In this document: piece after piece, positions 22,997-31,658 of the stretch
Position numbering within the stretch: the stretch's first letter is position 1
Layout of the letters: the number at the start of each line of letters is the position of its first letter
NCBI RefSeq assembly: GCF_014596525.1
Contig: NZ_MSJP01000106.1
Location: 1 to 64,000 of the forward strand
Length of the DNA stretch: 64,000 nucleotides
Source of the DNA: Streptomyces sp. CBMA291
GTDB taxonomy: Bacteria; Actinomycetota; Actinomycetes; Streptomycetales; Streptomycetaceae
Direction: 5' to 3'
Made by a program: the position numbers and the translations under genes
Notes under the pieces: model-generated
The model's input: only the letters and a program-made list of their open reading frames with translations
Database searches by the model: none
Told to the model about the DNA's origin: nothing

Positions 22997-24973
22997 GTGT
23001 CAGAAGTCCGTGTGACCGTCCAGTCCGCCTCGGAGTCCGAGGAGAGGACGGTGAGCGCGGGCACCACCGCCGGCGCCCTGTTCGCCGACGACCGCACCGT
23101 CATCGCCGCCCGCGTGGCCGGCGAGCTGAAGGACCTGTCGTACGCGCTCGCCGACGGCGATGTCGTCGAAGGCGTCGAGATCTCCTCCCCGGACGGTCTC
23201 GACATCCTGCGCCACTCGACCGCCCACGTCATGGCGCAGGCCGTGCAGGAACTGTTCCCCGAGGCCAAGCTGGGCATCGGCCCGCCGGTCCGGGACGGCT
23301 TCTACTACGACTTCGACGTCGAGAAGCCCTTCACTCCCGAGGACCTCAAGGTCATCGAGAAGAAGATGCAGGAGATCCAGAAGCGCGGCCAGCGCTTCGC
23401 CCGCCGCGTGGTGACCGACGAGGACGCCCGCGCGGAGCTGGCGGACGAGCCGTACAAGCTCGAACTCATCGGCATCAAGGGCTCCGCCTCCACCGACGAC
23501 GGCGCCGACGTCGAGGTGGGCGGCGGCGAGCTGACCATCTACGACAACCTCGACGCCAAGACCGGCGAGCTGTGCTGGAAGGACCTCTGCCGCGGTCCCC
23601 ACCTGCCCACCACCCGGAACATCCCGGCGTTCAAGCTGATGCGCAACGCGGCCGCCTACTGGCGCGGCAGCGAGAAGAACCCGATGCTCCAGCGCATCTA
23701 CGGCACCGCCTGGCCGTCGAAGGACGAGCTGAAGGCGCACCTCGACTTCCTCGCCGAGGCCGAGAAGCGCGACCACCGCAAGCTCGGCAACGAGCTGGAC
23801 CTCTTCTCCATCCCGGACGAGATCGGCTCCGGTCTCGCGGTCTTCCACCCCAAGGGCGGCATCATCCGCCGGACCATGGAGGACTACTCGCGCCGCCGGC
23901 ACGAGGAGGAGGGCTACGAGTTCGTCTACTCGCCGCACGCCACCAAGGGCGCCCTCTTCGAGAAGAGCGGTCACCTGGACTGGTACGCGGAGGGCATGTA
24001 CCCCCCCATGCAGCTCGACGGTGGTACGGACTACTACCTCAAGCCCATGAACTGCCCGATGCACAACCTGATCTTCGACGCGCGCGGCCGCTCGTACCGT
24101 GAACTGCCGCTGCGCCTGTTCGAGTTCGGCACGGTGTACCGGTACGAGAAGTCCGGCGTCGTCCACGGTCTGACCCGGGCCCGCGGCTTCACCCAGGACG
24201 ACGCGCACATCTACTGCACCCGCGAGCAGATGGCGGAGGAGCTGGACCGGACCCTCACCTTCGTCCTCAACCTGCTCCGCGACTACGGTCTGACCGACTT
24301 CTACCTGGAGCTCTCCACCAAGGACCCGGAGAAGTTCGTCGGCTCCGACGAGGTCTGGGAGGAGGCCACCTCCGTCCTCCAGCAGGTCGCGGAGAAGCAG
24401 GGCCTCCCGCTGACCCCCGACCCGGGCGGCGCCGCGTTCTACGGCCCGAAGATCTCCGTGCAGGCGCGCGACGCCATCGGCCGTACCTGGCAGATGTCGA
24501 CCGTGCAGCTCGACTTCAACCTGCCGGAGCGCTTCAACCTGGAGTACACCGCCCCGGACGGCACCAAGCAGCGCCCGGTCATGATCCACCGCGCCCTGTT
24601 CGGTTCGATCGAGCGCTTCTTCGCGGTGCTCCTTGAGCACTACGCGGGCGCCATGCCGCCGTGGCTCGCCCCGGTGCAGGCGGTCGGCATCCCGATCGGC
24701 GACTCGCACGTCGAGTACCTCCAGGAGTTCGCCGCCGACGCGAAGAAGAAGGGCCTGCGGGTCGAGGTGGACGCCTCCTCCGACCGCATGCAGAAGAAGA
24801 TCCGCAACCAGCAGCGCCAGAAGGTGCCGTTCATGGTCATCGTCGGCGACGACGACATGAACGCGGGCACGGTCTCCTTCCGTTACCGCGACGGCTCGCA
24901 GGAGAACGGCATCCCGCGCGACGAGGCCATCGCCAAGCTCCTCGACGTGGTGGAGCGCCGCGTCCAGGTGTGA
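22997..24973 (+). CDS. thrS: Threonyl-tRNA synthetase
   Basis: A 658-residue class II synthetase. Domains in order: TGS (about 1-65), the second additional domain with editing site (HSTAHVMAQAVQELFP, then the KDLCRGPHLP metal region), the catalytic core (motif 2 LRLFEFGTVYRYEKSGVVHGLTRARGFTQDDAHIY, motif 3 PVMIHRALFGSIERFFAVLLEHYAG) and the anticodon-binding domain (about 550-658). It charges tRNA-Thr and clears misacylated Ser. GTG 22997 is preferred: GGAG lies five bases upstream and the product starts MSEVRVTVQ as in relatives, whereas ATG 22982 would add five residues and contains the ribosome site. Confidence 0.97.
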   Translation: MSEVRVTVQSASESEERTVSAGTTAGALFADDRTVIAARVAGELKDLSYALADGDVVEGVEISSPDGLDILRHSTAHVMAQAVQELFPEAKLGIGPPVRDGFYYDFDVEKPFTPEDLKVIEKKMQEIQKRGQRFARRVVTDEDARAELADEPYKLELIGIKGSASTDDGADVEVGGGELTIYDNLDAKTGELCWKDLCRGPHLPTTRNIPAFKLMRNAAAYWRGSEKNPMLQRIYGTAWPSKDELKAHLDFLAEAEKRDHRKLGNELDLFSIPDEIGSGLAVFHPKGGIIRRTMEDYSRRRHEEEGYEFVYSPHATKGALFEKSGHLDWYAEGMYPPMQLDGGTDYYLKPMNCPMHNLIFDARGRSYRELPLRLFEFGTVYRYEKSGVVHGLTRARGFTQDDAHIYCTREQMAEELDRTLTFVLNLLRDYGLTDFYLELSTKDPEKFVGSDEVWEEATSVLQQVAEKQGLPLTPDPGGAAFYGPKISVQARDAIGRTWQMSTVQLDFNLPERFNLEYTAPDGTKQRPVMIHRALFGSIERFFAVLLEHYAGAMPPWLAPVQAVGIPIGDSHVEYLQEFAADAKKKGLRVEVDASSDRMQKKIRNQQRQKVPFMVIVGDDDMNAGTVSFRYRDGSQENGIPRDEAIAKLLDVVERRVQV

Positions 24974-24995
24974 CGGTGAACCCCGCGTGAGCGGA

Positions 24996-25682
24996 TCAGG
25001 CCCCCGGGGGACTCCCCGGGGGCCTTTTCTCGTCCTCCCGGGTGAAGACCTGGATCAGCCAGGACGAGAAGGAGCCCGTCACCGCGCCGAGCAGCGCCAG
25101 ACCGCAGGCCATCAGGCCCACGGCCGTCACCCTGCCGACCGGCGTCACCGGCGCCACGTCCCCGTACCCCACCGTCGCGAGCGTGGCGCAGGTCCACCAC
25201 ACCGCGTCGCCGAAGGTACGGATCGAGGCGCCGGGCGCGTCGACCTCGTGGCGGTAGACCGTGAGCGCCCCCGCGAAGCCGAGCAGGGCCACCGAGAGCC
25301 CGGAGTACACCATCACGCGCGCGTAGAGCCCGAGCCGGGGCCGGTCCCTGCGGCGCTGGATCCGCTCGTAGACGCTCACCATGCGCACCGGGCGCAGCAG
25401 CGGAAGCAGCATCACCACCGTGTCCAGGAGGTGGGCGCGCAGAAAGCGGAACGGGCCGAGCCCGCTGAGGCGGAGCCGTACCGCGTAGTCGACGACGAAC
25501 AGCGCCCAGGCGGCGAGGGTGAGGGCCAGGCAGAGGTCCAGCCAGACCCGGGGGAGACCGTGGCGGGCGAGGACCCGGACCGCGTAGCCGGCGAGGAAGA
25601 GGAGGGACGCCACGGCGAGCGGCACCTCCATGCGGCGGTCCCAGCGCTCCTGGCGGGGCGGTTTCGGCGGCCTGTCGCTCAT
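24996..25682 (-). CDS. Potassium-channel-like ion channel
   Basis: A 228-residue membrane protein with the selectivity-filter motif TLATVGYGD (about residues 172-180) after a pore helix (DAVWWTCA), preceded by several hydrophobic segments (about 22-40, 50-68, 85-100, 125-145) and followed by the last TM helix (VGLMACGLALLGAVTGSFSSWLI). The arrangement suits a six-TM Kch/KvAP-like K+ channel with a short cytosolic tail; the Arg-rich MLLPLLRPVRMVSVYERI segment may be S4-like. Start ATG 25682 has no strong ribosome site. The final residues PPGSPPGA are encoded by the terminator hairpin of thrS. Confidence 0.85.
   Translation of the reverse strand: MSDRPPKPPRQERWDRRMEVPLAVASLLFLAGYAVRVLARHGLPRVWLDLCLALTLAAWALFVVDYAVRLRLSGLGPFRFLRAHLLDTVVMLLPLLRPVRMVSVYERIQRRRDRPRLGLYARVMVYSGLSVALLGFAGALTVYRHEVDAPGASIRTFGDAVWWTCATLATVGYGDVAPVTPVGRVTAVGLMACGLALLGAVTGSFSSWLIQVFTREDEKRPPGSPPGA
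24999..25028 (+). terminator. Rho-independent-like terminator of thrS
   Basis: 11-bp stem (24999-25009 with 25014-25024), loop GACT, followed by TTTT. It lies within the last codons of the minus-strand channel gene. Confidence 0.8.
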
Positions 25683-25759
25683 CGGATCAGGATGGCCGCC
25701 GCAAGGGTCTTCCGCCCCGGCGACACGTTCCGAACGGGCGAAGCAATATGCTGCACAGC

Positions 25760-26311
25760 ATGACGACTGAGCCGGAACAGCAGATCGGAGTGGGGACGCC
25801 GGACGCGTTCCAGCGCCTGTGGACGCCTCATCGGATGGCGTATATCCAGGGCGAGAACAAGCCCACGGGACCGGGCGCCGAGGACGGCTGTCCGTTCTGC
25901 TCGATCCCGTCCAAGTCCGACGAGGACGGGCTGGTGATCGCACGCGGCCAGAGCGTGTACGCCGTCCTCAACCTGTATCCGTACAACGGCGGTCACCTGA
26001 TGGTCGTCCCCTACCGGCACGTCGCCGACTACACGGACCTGGATCCGGCGGAGACGGCGGAACTGGCCGACTTCACCAAGCGCGCGATGGTCGCGCTGCG
26101 GGCGGCGTCCGGGGCCCATGGCTTCAACATCGGCATGAACCAGGGGGCCGTCGCGGGCGCCGGGATCGCCGCCCATCTGCACCAGCACGTGGTGCCGCGC
26201 TGGGGCGGGGACACCAACTTCATGCCGGTCGTCGGCCACACCAAGGTGCTGCCGCAGCTCCTCGCCGACACCCGGAAGATGCTGGCCGACTCCTGGCCCG
26301 CCGCGCTGTGA
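25760..26311 (+). CDS. HIT-family nucleotide hydrolase/transferase
   Basis: A 183-residue protein with the histidine triad AHLHQHVVPRWGGD (about residues 140-153). The N-terminal half has GCPFCSIPSK, YAVLNLYPYNGGHLMVVPYRHV, typical of the Fhit/Ap4A-phosphorylase-like branch. It should act on dinucleoside polyphosphates or nucleotidyl adducts through the central His. Two starts are possible: ATG 25748, or ATG 25760 with a TATGCT box ending eight bases upstream, which I prefer. It is divergent from the channel gene and convergent with the unknown membrane protein gene. Confidence 0.9.
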   Translation: MTTEPEQQIGVGTPDAFQRLWTPHRMAYIQGENKPTGPGAEDGCPFCSIPSKSDEDGLVIARGQSVYAVLNLYPYNGGHLMVVPYRHVADYTDLDPAETAELADFTKRAMVALRAASGAHGFNIGMNQGAVAGAGIAAHLHQHVVPRWGGDTNFMPVVGHTKVLPQLLADTRKMLADSWPAAL

Positions 26312-26371
26312 GCCCCATCCGCTGCCTGGGCCGTATCCGCCCCCTGGGACGCGCGGACCGGTGAGCCGTAT

Positions 26372-26420
26372 CCGCTTCCCGGGCCGTACGGATCGGTGGA
26401 CCGTACGGCCCGGGAAGCGG
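26372..26420. terminator. Bidirectional terminator, 20-bp perfect stem
   Basis: Arms 26372-26391 and 26401-26420 are perfectly complementary with a 9-base loop, between convergent genes. Confidence 0.88.
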
Positions 26421-26445
26421 TGAGCGGTACGCCCGGGGAGCGGGG

Positions 26446-28104
26446 TCAGGCGTCGTAGACGTCGGCCCTCTTCGGGCCCGGCTCCTGGACGCTGCCGCTG
26501 AGCGAGAGCGAGCGGCTGGTGAAGCGGTCGGTGTCGACGTTGTGCTCGTCGAGCATCTTGAGCGTCGCGGAGTGCACCGCGCGCAGTACCGGCGTCGCCA
26601 TGCGGATGGCGTCGTCCGCCATGAAGCGGTTGCGCCACAGCGGGCCCGCCCAGACGTGCCGCAGACCGAAGGGCTCGGGCAGGACCATCTTGCCGCCGAG
26701 GAACTCCAGGACCGGCGGATACCAGGTCAGCGGCGCGCGGACGGCGAGCCGGACGATGTCGTCGGGCCCGAGCAGCCGCTGCTCGATCTTCCGGGTCTCC
26801 CAGAAGCGGATGGTCTTGGCGACCTCCTTGGACTTGCCCGAGGGCTTGCTGCTGAACAGACCGTGCACCGGGCCCAGCGCGTGCCCGGTGACCTCGACCC
26901 GGAGCGTGTGGTGCAGCGAGGTCACCGTCACCATCATCGTCAGGACCAGGTTCCCGTCCCAGAGGGTGAACTGCACGCCGAGGTAGTGCCGGTTCCCCGC
27001 GCCGAACTGCTGGTCGTTGCAGATGCGCTGTATCTCGTGCGGCTTGACCTGGAAGTGCACGATGTTGTCGCCCTCGGGGCGGCTCACCGAGCCGGCGCCC
27101 TCGCCCACGGAGGAGACGATCCAGTGCTTGACCGTCGGCTTCGGGAAGCCGGTCTTGAGGGAGCCCCGCTCAAGGAGCGCCAGCTGGTCGTGGATCTTGC
27201 GGACCACGTCCCAGGCGCGGAAGTCGTGGATCTCCTTGCCCGGCTGCGGCACCAGCTCCTCGGCCAGGGTCCAGCTGCCCCAGCGGGTACCGAGCCCCAG
27301 GATGCCCTTGGGACCGGCGTAGAAGGCGATGTTGGACTCCTGCTCGGCGGAGAGCTTCTCCAGGTTCACCCGGAGGTCCTCGGCCGCCTTCTGCCCCGGG
27401 TCCTGGGGGACGGACTTGGGGATGTGCGCGGCGACACCGCCGCCGCCGAGCAGCCCGGACCAGCGCGCGCGCAGGTCCGCGGAGGCGTTGTCGCAGACCC
27501 GGCGGGCGAGGAACCAGCCGAGGACCGGGGCCACCACCATCGCGCGCACGTAGTTCGGCAGGAAGCCGTCGAAGGGCAGCTTGAGCAGTACGAGCGCCGC
27601 GAAGAGCCCCGCCGCCCACAGCAGGGCCGTGCCGATGGCGCTGGTCCGCTTGTTGTCCGAGCCCGCCGCGACCCGGCGCAGATGGATGACACCCAGCCAG
27701 AGCAGCAGACCGGGCAGGAAGAGGACCCCGCAGACGAGGGTGATCAGGGTCAGCCGGATGTCCCGCTGTCTGCGGATGTGGGTGGCGGCCAGACAGTGCT
27801 GCACGACCGGCTGCGGGTCGACGCCGAAGGACTGGATGAGGGCGCCCCGGCCACCGCCGAGCATCCGGAGCTGGACGGCGCGCGCGAAGGCCTCGCCGAA
27901 GTCGGGGCGGAAGAGCTTCTCCCACTTCCCGCCCTTGATCGTGGTCTTGTACAGGTCGTTGTCGGCGTCCTGGATCGCGGAGAGCGGGCTGTCCCGGTAC
28001 GCGGCGGACGCCAGAGCGTTCGTCGCGCCCGTACCGCCGCCATTACCACTGAGCGGGATCTGCGCCCCGGGTCCGAAACCGTCCATCGCCACTGCCGCCC
28101 CCAT
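26446..28104 (-). CDS. Conserved actinobacterial membrane protein, function unknown
   Basis: A 552-residue protein of no family I can name. Residues 1-100 are hydrophilic with a Gly/Asn-rich start. Three hydrophobic segments follow (about 115-140, 153-170, 178-197). The remaining 350 residues are soluble, with mixed strands (HYLGVQFTLWDGNLVLTMMVTVTSLHHTLRVEVTGHALGPV) and no recognised catalytic motif. The start may be ATG 28104 or ATG 28086, both without a clear ribosome site. It precedes the EF-G paralogue on the opposite side of a 172-base gap, same strand. Confidence 0.7.
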   Translation of the reverse strand: MGAAVAMDGFGPGAQIPLSGNGGGTGATNALASAAYRDSPLSAIQDADNDLYKTTIKGGKWEKLFRPDFGEAFARAVQLRMLGGGRGALIQSFGVDPQPVVQHCLAATHIRRQRDIRLTLITLVCGVLFLPGLLLWLGVIHLRRVAAGSDNKRTSAIGTALLWAAGLFAALVLLKLPFDGFLPNYVRAMVVAPVLGWFLARRVCDNASADLRARWSGLLGGGGVAAHIPKSVPQDPGQKAAEDLRVNLEKLSAEQESNIAFYAGPKGILGLGTRWGSWTLAEELVPQPGKEIHDFRAWDVVRKIHDQLALLERGSLKTGFPKPTVKHWIVSSVGEGAGSVSRPEGDNIVHFQVKPHEIQRICNDQQFGAGNRHYLGVQFTLWDGNLVLTMMVTVTSLHHTLRVEVTGHALGPVHGLFSSKPSGKSKEVAKTIRFWETRKIEQRLLGPDDIVRLAVRAPLTWYPPVLEFLGGKMVLPEPFGLRHVWAGPLWRNRFMADDAIRMATPVLRAVHSATLKMLDEHNVDTDRFTSRSLSLSGSVQEPGPKRADVYDA

Positions 28105-28276
28105 CGCGCGAGTACCTGTGCGGGCTGTTCCCAACTGCCGCGCCCCGCACACCTTCCGAGCTGGGCACCCCAGCGTAGCCGGGGAGTGTCGCGCGCGTCA
28201 CGGCCTGTGGATATCACGACCGAATGGCATGCCTCGCAGGCGTGTTGAGCGGGCGCCTTCCCTGGTGCCCCGTCAA

Positions 28277-30610
28277 TTAGGCGTCATTTTCGGACTGTTC
28301 GCGTATCTTCTCGGCCAGATGGGGTGGCATCGGTTCATGTCGGACGTACGTACGGTCGAACCGGCCGGTGCCATGCGAAACGGACCGCAGATCGATCGCG
28401 TACCGCCCGATCTCCATCTCCGGCACCTCCGCCCGCACCACGGTCCGCCCCGCCCCGGCCTGGTCCGTGCCGACCACCCGGCCCCGCCGCCCCGACAGAT
28501 CGCTCATCACCGGCCCGACGTACTCGTCCGGCACCAGGACCGCCACCTCGGCGACCGGTTCGAGGAGCCGCACCGGCACCTCCGCCGCCGCCTCCCGCAG
28601 CGCGAGGGCGCCGGCCGTCTGGAAGGCCGCGTCCGAGGAGTCCACCGAGTGGGCCTTGCCGTCCCGCAGCGTCACCCGCACGTCGACCAGCGGATACCCG
28701 GCACGGACCCCACGCGCGGCCTGCGCCCGCACCCCCTTCTCCACCGAGGAGACGAAGGGGCGCGGGACCGCCCCGCCGACCACCGCGTCGACGAACTCGA
28801 CCCCGCTGCCGGGCGGGAGGGGCTCCACCTCGATCTCGCAGATCGCGTACTGCCCGTGGCCGCCGGACTGCTTCACCAGGCGTCCCCGCCCCGACGCGGG
28901 CGCGCCGAAGGTCTCCCGCAGTGCCACGCGGTACGGCTCGGGGTCCACCCGCACCCCGTACCGGCCCCCGAGACGTTCGAGGACGACGTCCCGGTGTGCC
29001 TCGCCCAGGCACCAGAGCACCACCTGACCGGTGTCCGGGTTCTGTTCGAGCCGCAGGGACGGGTCCTCCGCGACGAGCCGGGCGAGGCCCTGGGAGAGCC
29101 GGTCCTCGTCGGCCTGCCCGTGCGCCCGGACGGCCAGCGGAAGCAGCGGCTCCGGCATCGGCCACGGCTCCATCAGGAGCGGATCGTCCTTCGAGGAGAT
29201 CGTGTCGCCCGTCTCCGCCCGACCCAGCCGCGCCACACAGACCAGGTCACCGGCGACACAGTGCGTCACCGACCGCTGCCGCTTGCCGAAGGGGGAGGTG
29301 AGGGCGCCGACCCGCTCGTCGGCCTCGTGCGCGTCGTACGTCTCGTGCGGGCGGTGTGCCTCACGTGTCTCATGTGCCTCGTACGTGTCCTGCGCGTCAC
29401 GCGTGTCACGCGTCTTGTCTGTCTCCCGCGTCTCCTGCATCTCCGTCGTCTCCCGCGTCCGCCGGGCCGGGGCGTGTCCTGCGATGTGTACGGCCATGTC
29501 CGGGCGCAGGGTCCCGGAGAAGACCCTGACCAGGCAGACCCGGCCCACGTAGGGGTCGGAGGCGGTCTTGACCACCTCGGCGACCAGGGGTCCCTCGGGG
29601 TCGCAGGTCACCGGCGGGCGCGGTCGGCCGTCCGGCGTGGTGACGGCGCGCGGCGCGTGTTCGAGCGGCGAGGGGAAGCCGCCGGTGATCAGATCGAGCA
29701 GTTCGACGGTGCCGAGCCCCTGCGTCCCGCCCTCGGCGGCGGGCGCGGCGGCGAGCACCGGATGGAAGGCACCCCGGGCGACGGCCGACTCCAGATCCGC
29801 CACGAGACCGGCCGGCTCGACCTCCTCGCCGCCCAGATACCGGTCCATCAGCGTCTCGTCCTCGCTCTCGGCGATGATCCCCTCGATCAGCCGGGCACGG
29901 GCCCCGGCGATCAGCGACCGCGACTTCTCGTCGGGCGGCTCCTCCCGCCGGGCCCCCGTGGAGTAGTCGAAGACCCGCTCCGCCAGCAGGCCGACGAGCC
30001 CGGTGACGGGCGCCTGTCCCGCACCCGCCCCGGCGGCCCCCCGGCCGCGCACCGGCAGCTGGAGGGGGAGCACGGCGTCCGGGTCGTCGTGGCCGAAGAG
30101 ACCGGCGCAGACGGCGGTCAGCTCGTCGAAGCCGGTGCGGGCCGTGTCCAGATGGGTGACGACGATGGCCCGGGGCATCCCGACGGCGGCGCACTCCTCC
30201 CAGGCCATCCGGCTGGAGGCGGCGACCGCTTCGGCCTCCTGCGCCGCCGAGACGACGAAGAAGGCCGCGTCCGCCGCGCGCAGACCGGCCCTCAGCTCCC
30301 CGAGGAAATCGACGTACCCCGGGGTGTCGAGCAGGTTGATCCGGTACCCCTCCCAGTCGACCGGCACCAGCGAGAGCTGTACGGAGCGGTGGGTGCGGTG
30401 CTCGATCTCGTCGTAGTCGGAGACCGTGCCGCCGTCCTCGACCCGGCCCGCCCGGACGACCGCCCCGGCCGTCTGCGCGAGCGCCTCGACGAGGGTCGTC
30501 TTGCCCGAGCCGCTGTGGCCGACCAGCACCACGTTCCGTATGTGCGCGGGCCGGTCGGCCGTCGGCGCCCGTCCGGCGGCCCCGGCGGCCGCGTTCCCCT
30601 TGTCACCCAT
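28277..30610 (-). CDS. EF-G-like translational GTPase (EF-G paralogue)
   Basis: A 777-residue protein with EF-G architecture. The G domain shows G1 GHSGSGKT (about 31-38) and G3 DTPGYVDF, but G4 reads VVTHLD where canonical EF-G has NKMD. Domains II to V follow, ending in GPVMSDLSGRRGRVVGTDQ and a C-terminal domain IV/V junction. An insertion of about 50 residues rich in Thr, Glu, Arg, His and Asp interrupts domain II (bases about 29315-29460). ATG 30610 has GGGAGG seven bases upstream. It matches the class of actinobacterial EF-G-like proteins whose translocase role is doubtful. True EF-G is normally in the str operon. Confidence 0.9.
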   Translation of the reverse strand: MGDKGNAAAGAAGRAPTADRPAHIRNVVLVGHSGSGKTTLVEALAQTAGAVVRAGRVEDGGTVSDYDEIEHRTHRSVQLSLVPVDWEGYRINLLDTPGYVDFLGELRAGLRAADAAFFVVSAAQEAEAVAASSRMAWEECAAVGMPRAIVVTHLDTARTGFDELTAVCAGLFGHDDPDAVLPLQLPVRGRGAAGAGAGQAPVTGLVGLLAERVFDYSTGARREEPPDEKSRSLIAGARARLIEGIIAESEDETLMDRYLGGEEVEPAGLVADLESAVARGAFHPVLAAAPAAEGGTQGLGTVELLDLITGGFPSPLEHAPRAVTTPDGRPRPPVTCDPEGPLVAEVVKTASDPYVGRVCLVRVFSGTLRPDMAVHIAGHAPARRTRETTEMQETRETDKTRDTRDAQDTYEAHETREAHRPHETYDAHEADERVGALTSPFGKRQRSVTHCVAGDLVCVARLGRAETGDTISSKDDPLLMEPWPMPEPLLPLAVRAHGQADEDRLSQGLARLVAEDPSLRLEQNPDTGQVVLWCLGEAHRDVVLERLGGRYGVRVDPEPYRVALRETFGAPASGRGRLVKQSGGHGQYAICEIEVEPLPPGSGVEFVDAVVGGAVPRPFVSSVEKGVRAQAARGVRAGYPLVDVRVTLRDGKAHSVDSSDAAFQTAGALALREAAAEVPVRLLEPVAEVAVLVPDEYVGPVMSDLSGRRGRVVGTDQAGAGRTVVRAEVPEMEIGRYAIDLRSVSHGTGRFDRTYVRHEPMPPHLAEKIREQSENDA

Positions 30611-30995
30611 GACGTGTCCTCCCGACTGCTCGGACCTGCGGCGGGAAGCGGGTGCGGGGGAGTGGTGTGACGCGGTACGGCTCCGGCGCTGCCCGCGGTG
30701 GTCCTTCGAGCTTTGCACCGACGCCGGGAGGCGGCCATCCGTGAAGAGGCCCGGCACGGGCCCGGAAGACGAGCGGCACAGGCCGGAAGACGAGCGGCGG
30801 AGGCTCCGGGCAGGGCCCGGGAAGCACCTCCGGAAGAGGTCCCGCGAGAGGTCCGGGAAGCCTTCCCGGAAGCGCTCCGGGAAGGAAGGCGACGCGGCCG
30901 GGCGGGTGCCCGCCGGTGTGCCGGGTCGCTCGTGGCTACGATGGGTGAGCCGGTGGTCATAGGGGCCGCGCGGCCCACCGAACCTCGGGAAGGCC
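30611..30995. other. Intergenic region between the EF-G paralogue and pgsA
   Basis: No gene is supported. A direct repeat CCGGAAGACGAGCGGC (30762-30777, 30783-30798) is followed by several CCGG(G)AAG motifs to about 30890. A -10-like TACGAT (30937-30942) may drive pgsA. Confidence 0.55.
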
Positions 30996-31658
30996 ATGCT
31001 GAACAAGTACGCGCGTGCATTCTTTACGCGTGTCCTCACACCGTTCGCCGCGTTTCTGCTCCGCCGGGGCGTCAGCCCCGACGCGGTCACGCTCATCGGC
31101 ACGGCGGGGGTGATGGCCGGTGCGCTGGTCTTCTTCCCCCGCGGAGAATTCTTCTGGGGCACCATCGTCATCACCCTCTTCGTCTTCTCCGACCTCGTCG
31201 ACGGCAACATGGCCCGGCAGGCCGGAACCTCCAGCCGCTGGGGCGCTTTCCTCGACTCCACGCTCGACCGGGTCGCCGACGGCGCGATCTTCGGCGGCTT
31301 CGCCCTCTGGTACGCGGGCAAGGGCGACGACAACGTGCTCTGCGCCGTGGCGATCTTCTGCCTGGCGAGCGGCCAGGTCGTCTCGTACACCAAGGCCAGG
31401 GGCGAGTCGATCGGCCTGCCCGTCGCCGTCAACGGTCTGGTCGAACGCGCCGAACGACTCGTGATCTCGCTGGTCGCCGCCGGTCTCTCGGGTCTGCACG
31501 CGTTCGGCGTGCCCGGCGTCCAGATCCTGCTCCCCATCGCCCTGTGGATCGTCGCGGCGGGCAGCGCCGTGACCCTGGGCCAGCGCGTCGTGACCGTCCG
31601 CAGGGAATCCGCGGAGGCGGACGCCGCCGCGGCCCCGGGCGGCGGTGCGACCAGGTGA
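30996..31658 (+). CDS. pgsA: CDP-alcohol phosphatidyltransferase, probable phosphatidylinositol phosphate synthase
   Basis: A 220-residue membrane enzyme. The family signature DG-x2-AR-x8-G-x3-D-x3-D is complete in LVDGNMAR to AFLDSTLD (about residues 66-92), giving the metal-binding and catalytic Asp residues. About six hydrophobic segments surround it. In actinobacteria this gene heads the cluster acyltransferase-pimA, and its product joins inositol phosphate to CDP-diacylglycerol to make phosphatidylinositol phosphate. That context favours this role over glycerophosphate use. ATG 30996 has GGGAAGG just upstream. The stop overlaps the next start (GTGA). Confidence 0.9.
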   Translation: MLNKYARAFFTRVLTPFAAFLLRRGVSPDAVTLIGTAGVMAGALVFFPRGEFFWGTIVITLFVFSDLVDGNMARQAGTSSRWGAFLDSTLDRVADGAIFGGFALWYAGKGDDNVLCAVAIFCLASGQVVSYTKARGESIGLPVAVNGLVERAERLVISLVAAGLSGLHAFGVPGVQILLPIALWIVAAGSAVTLGQRVVTVRRESAEADAAAAPGGGATR

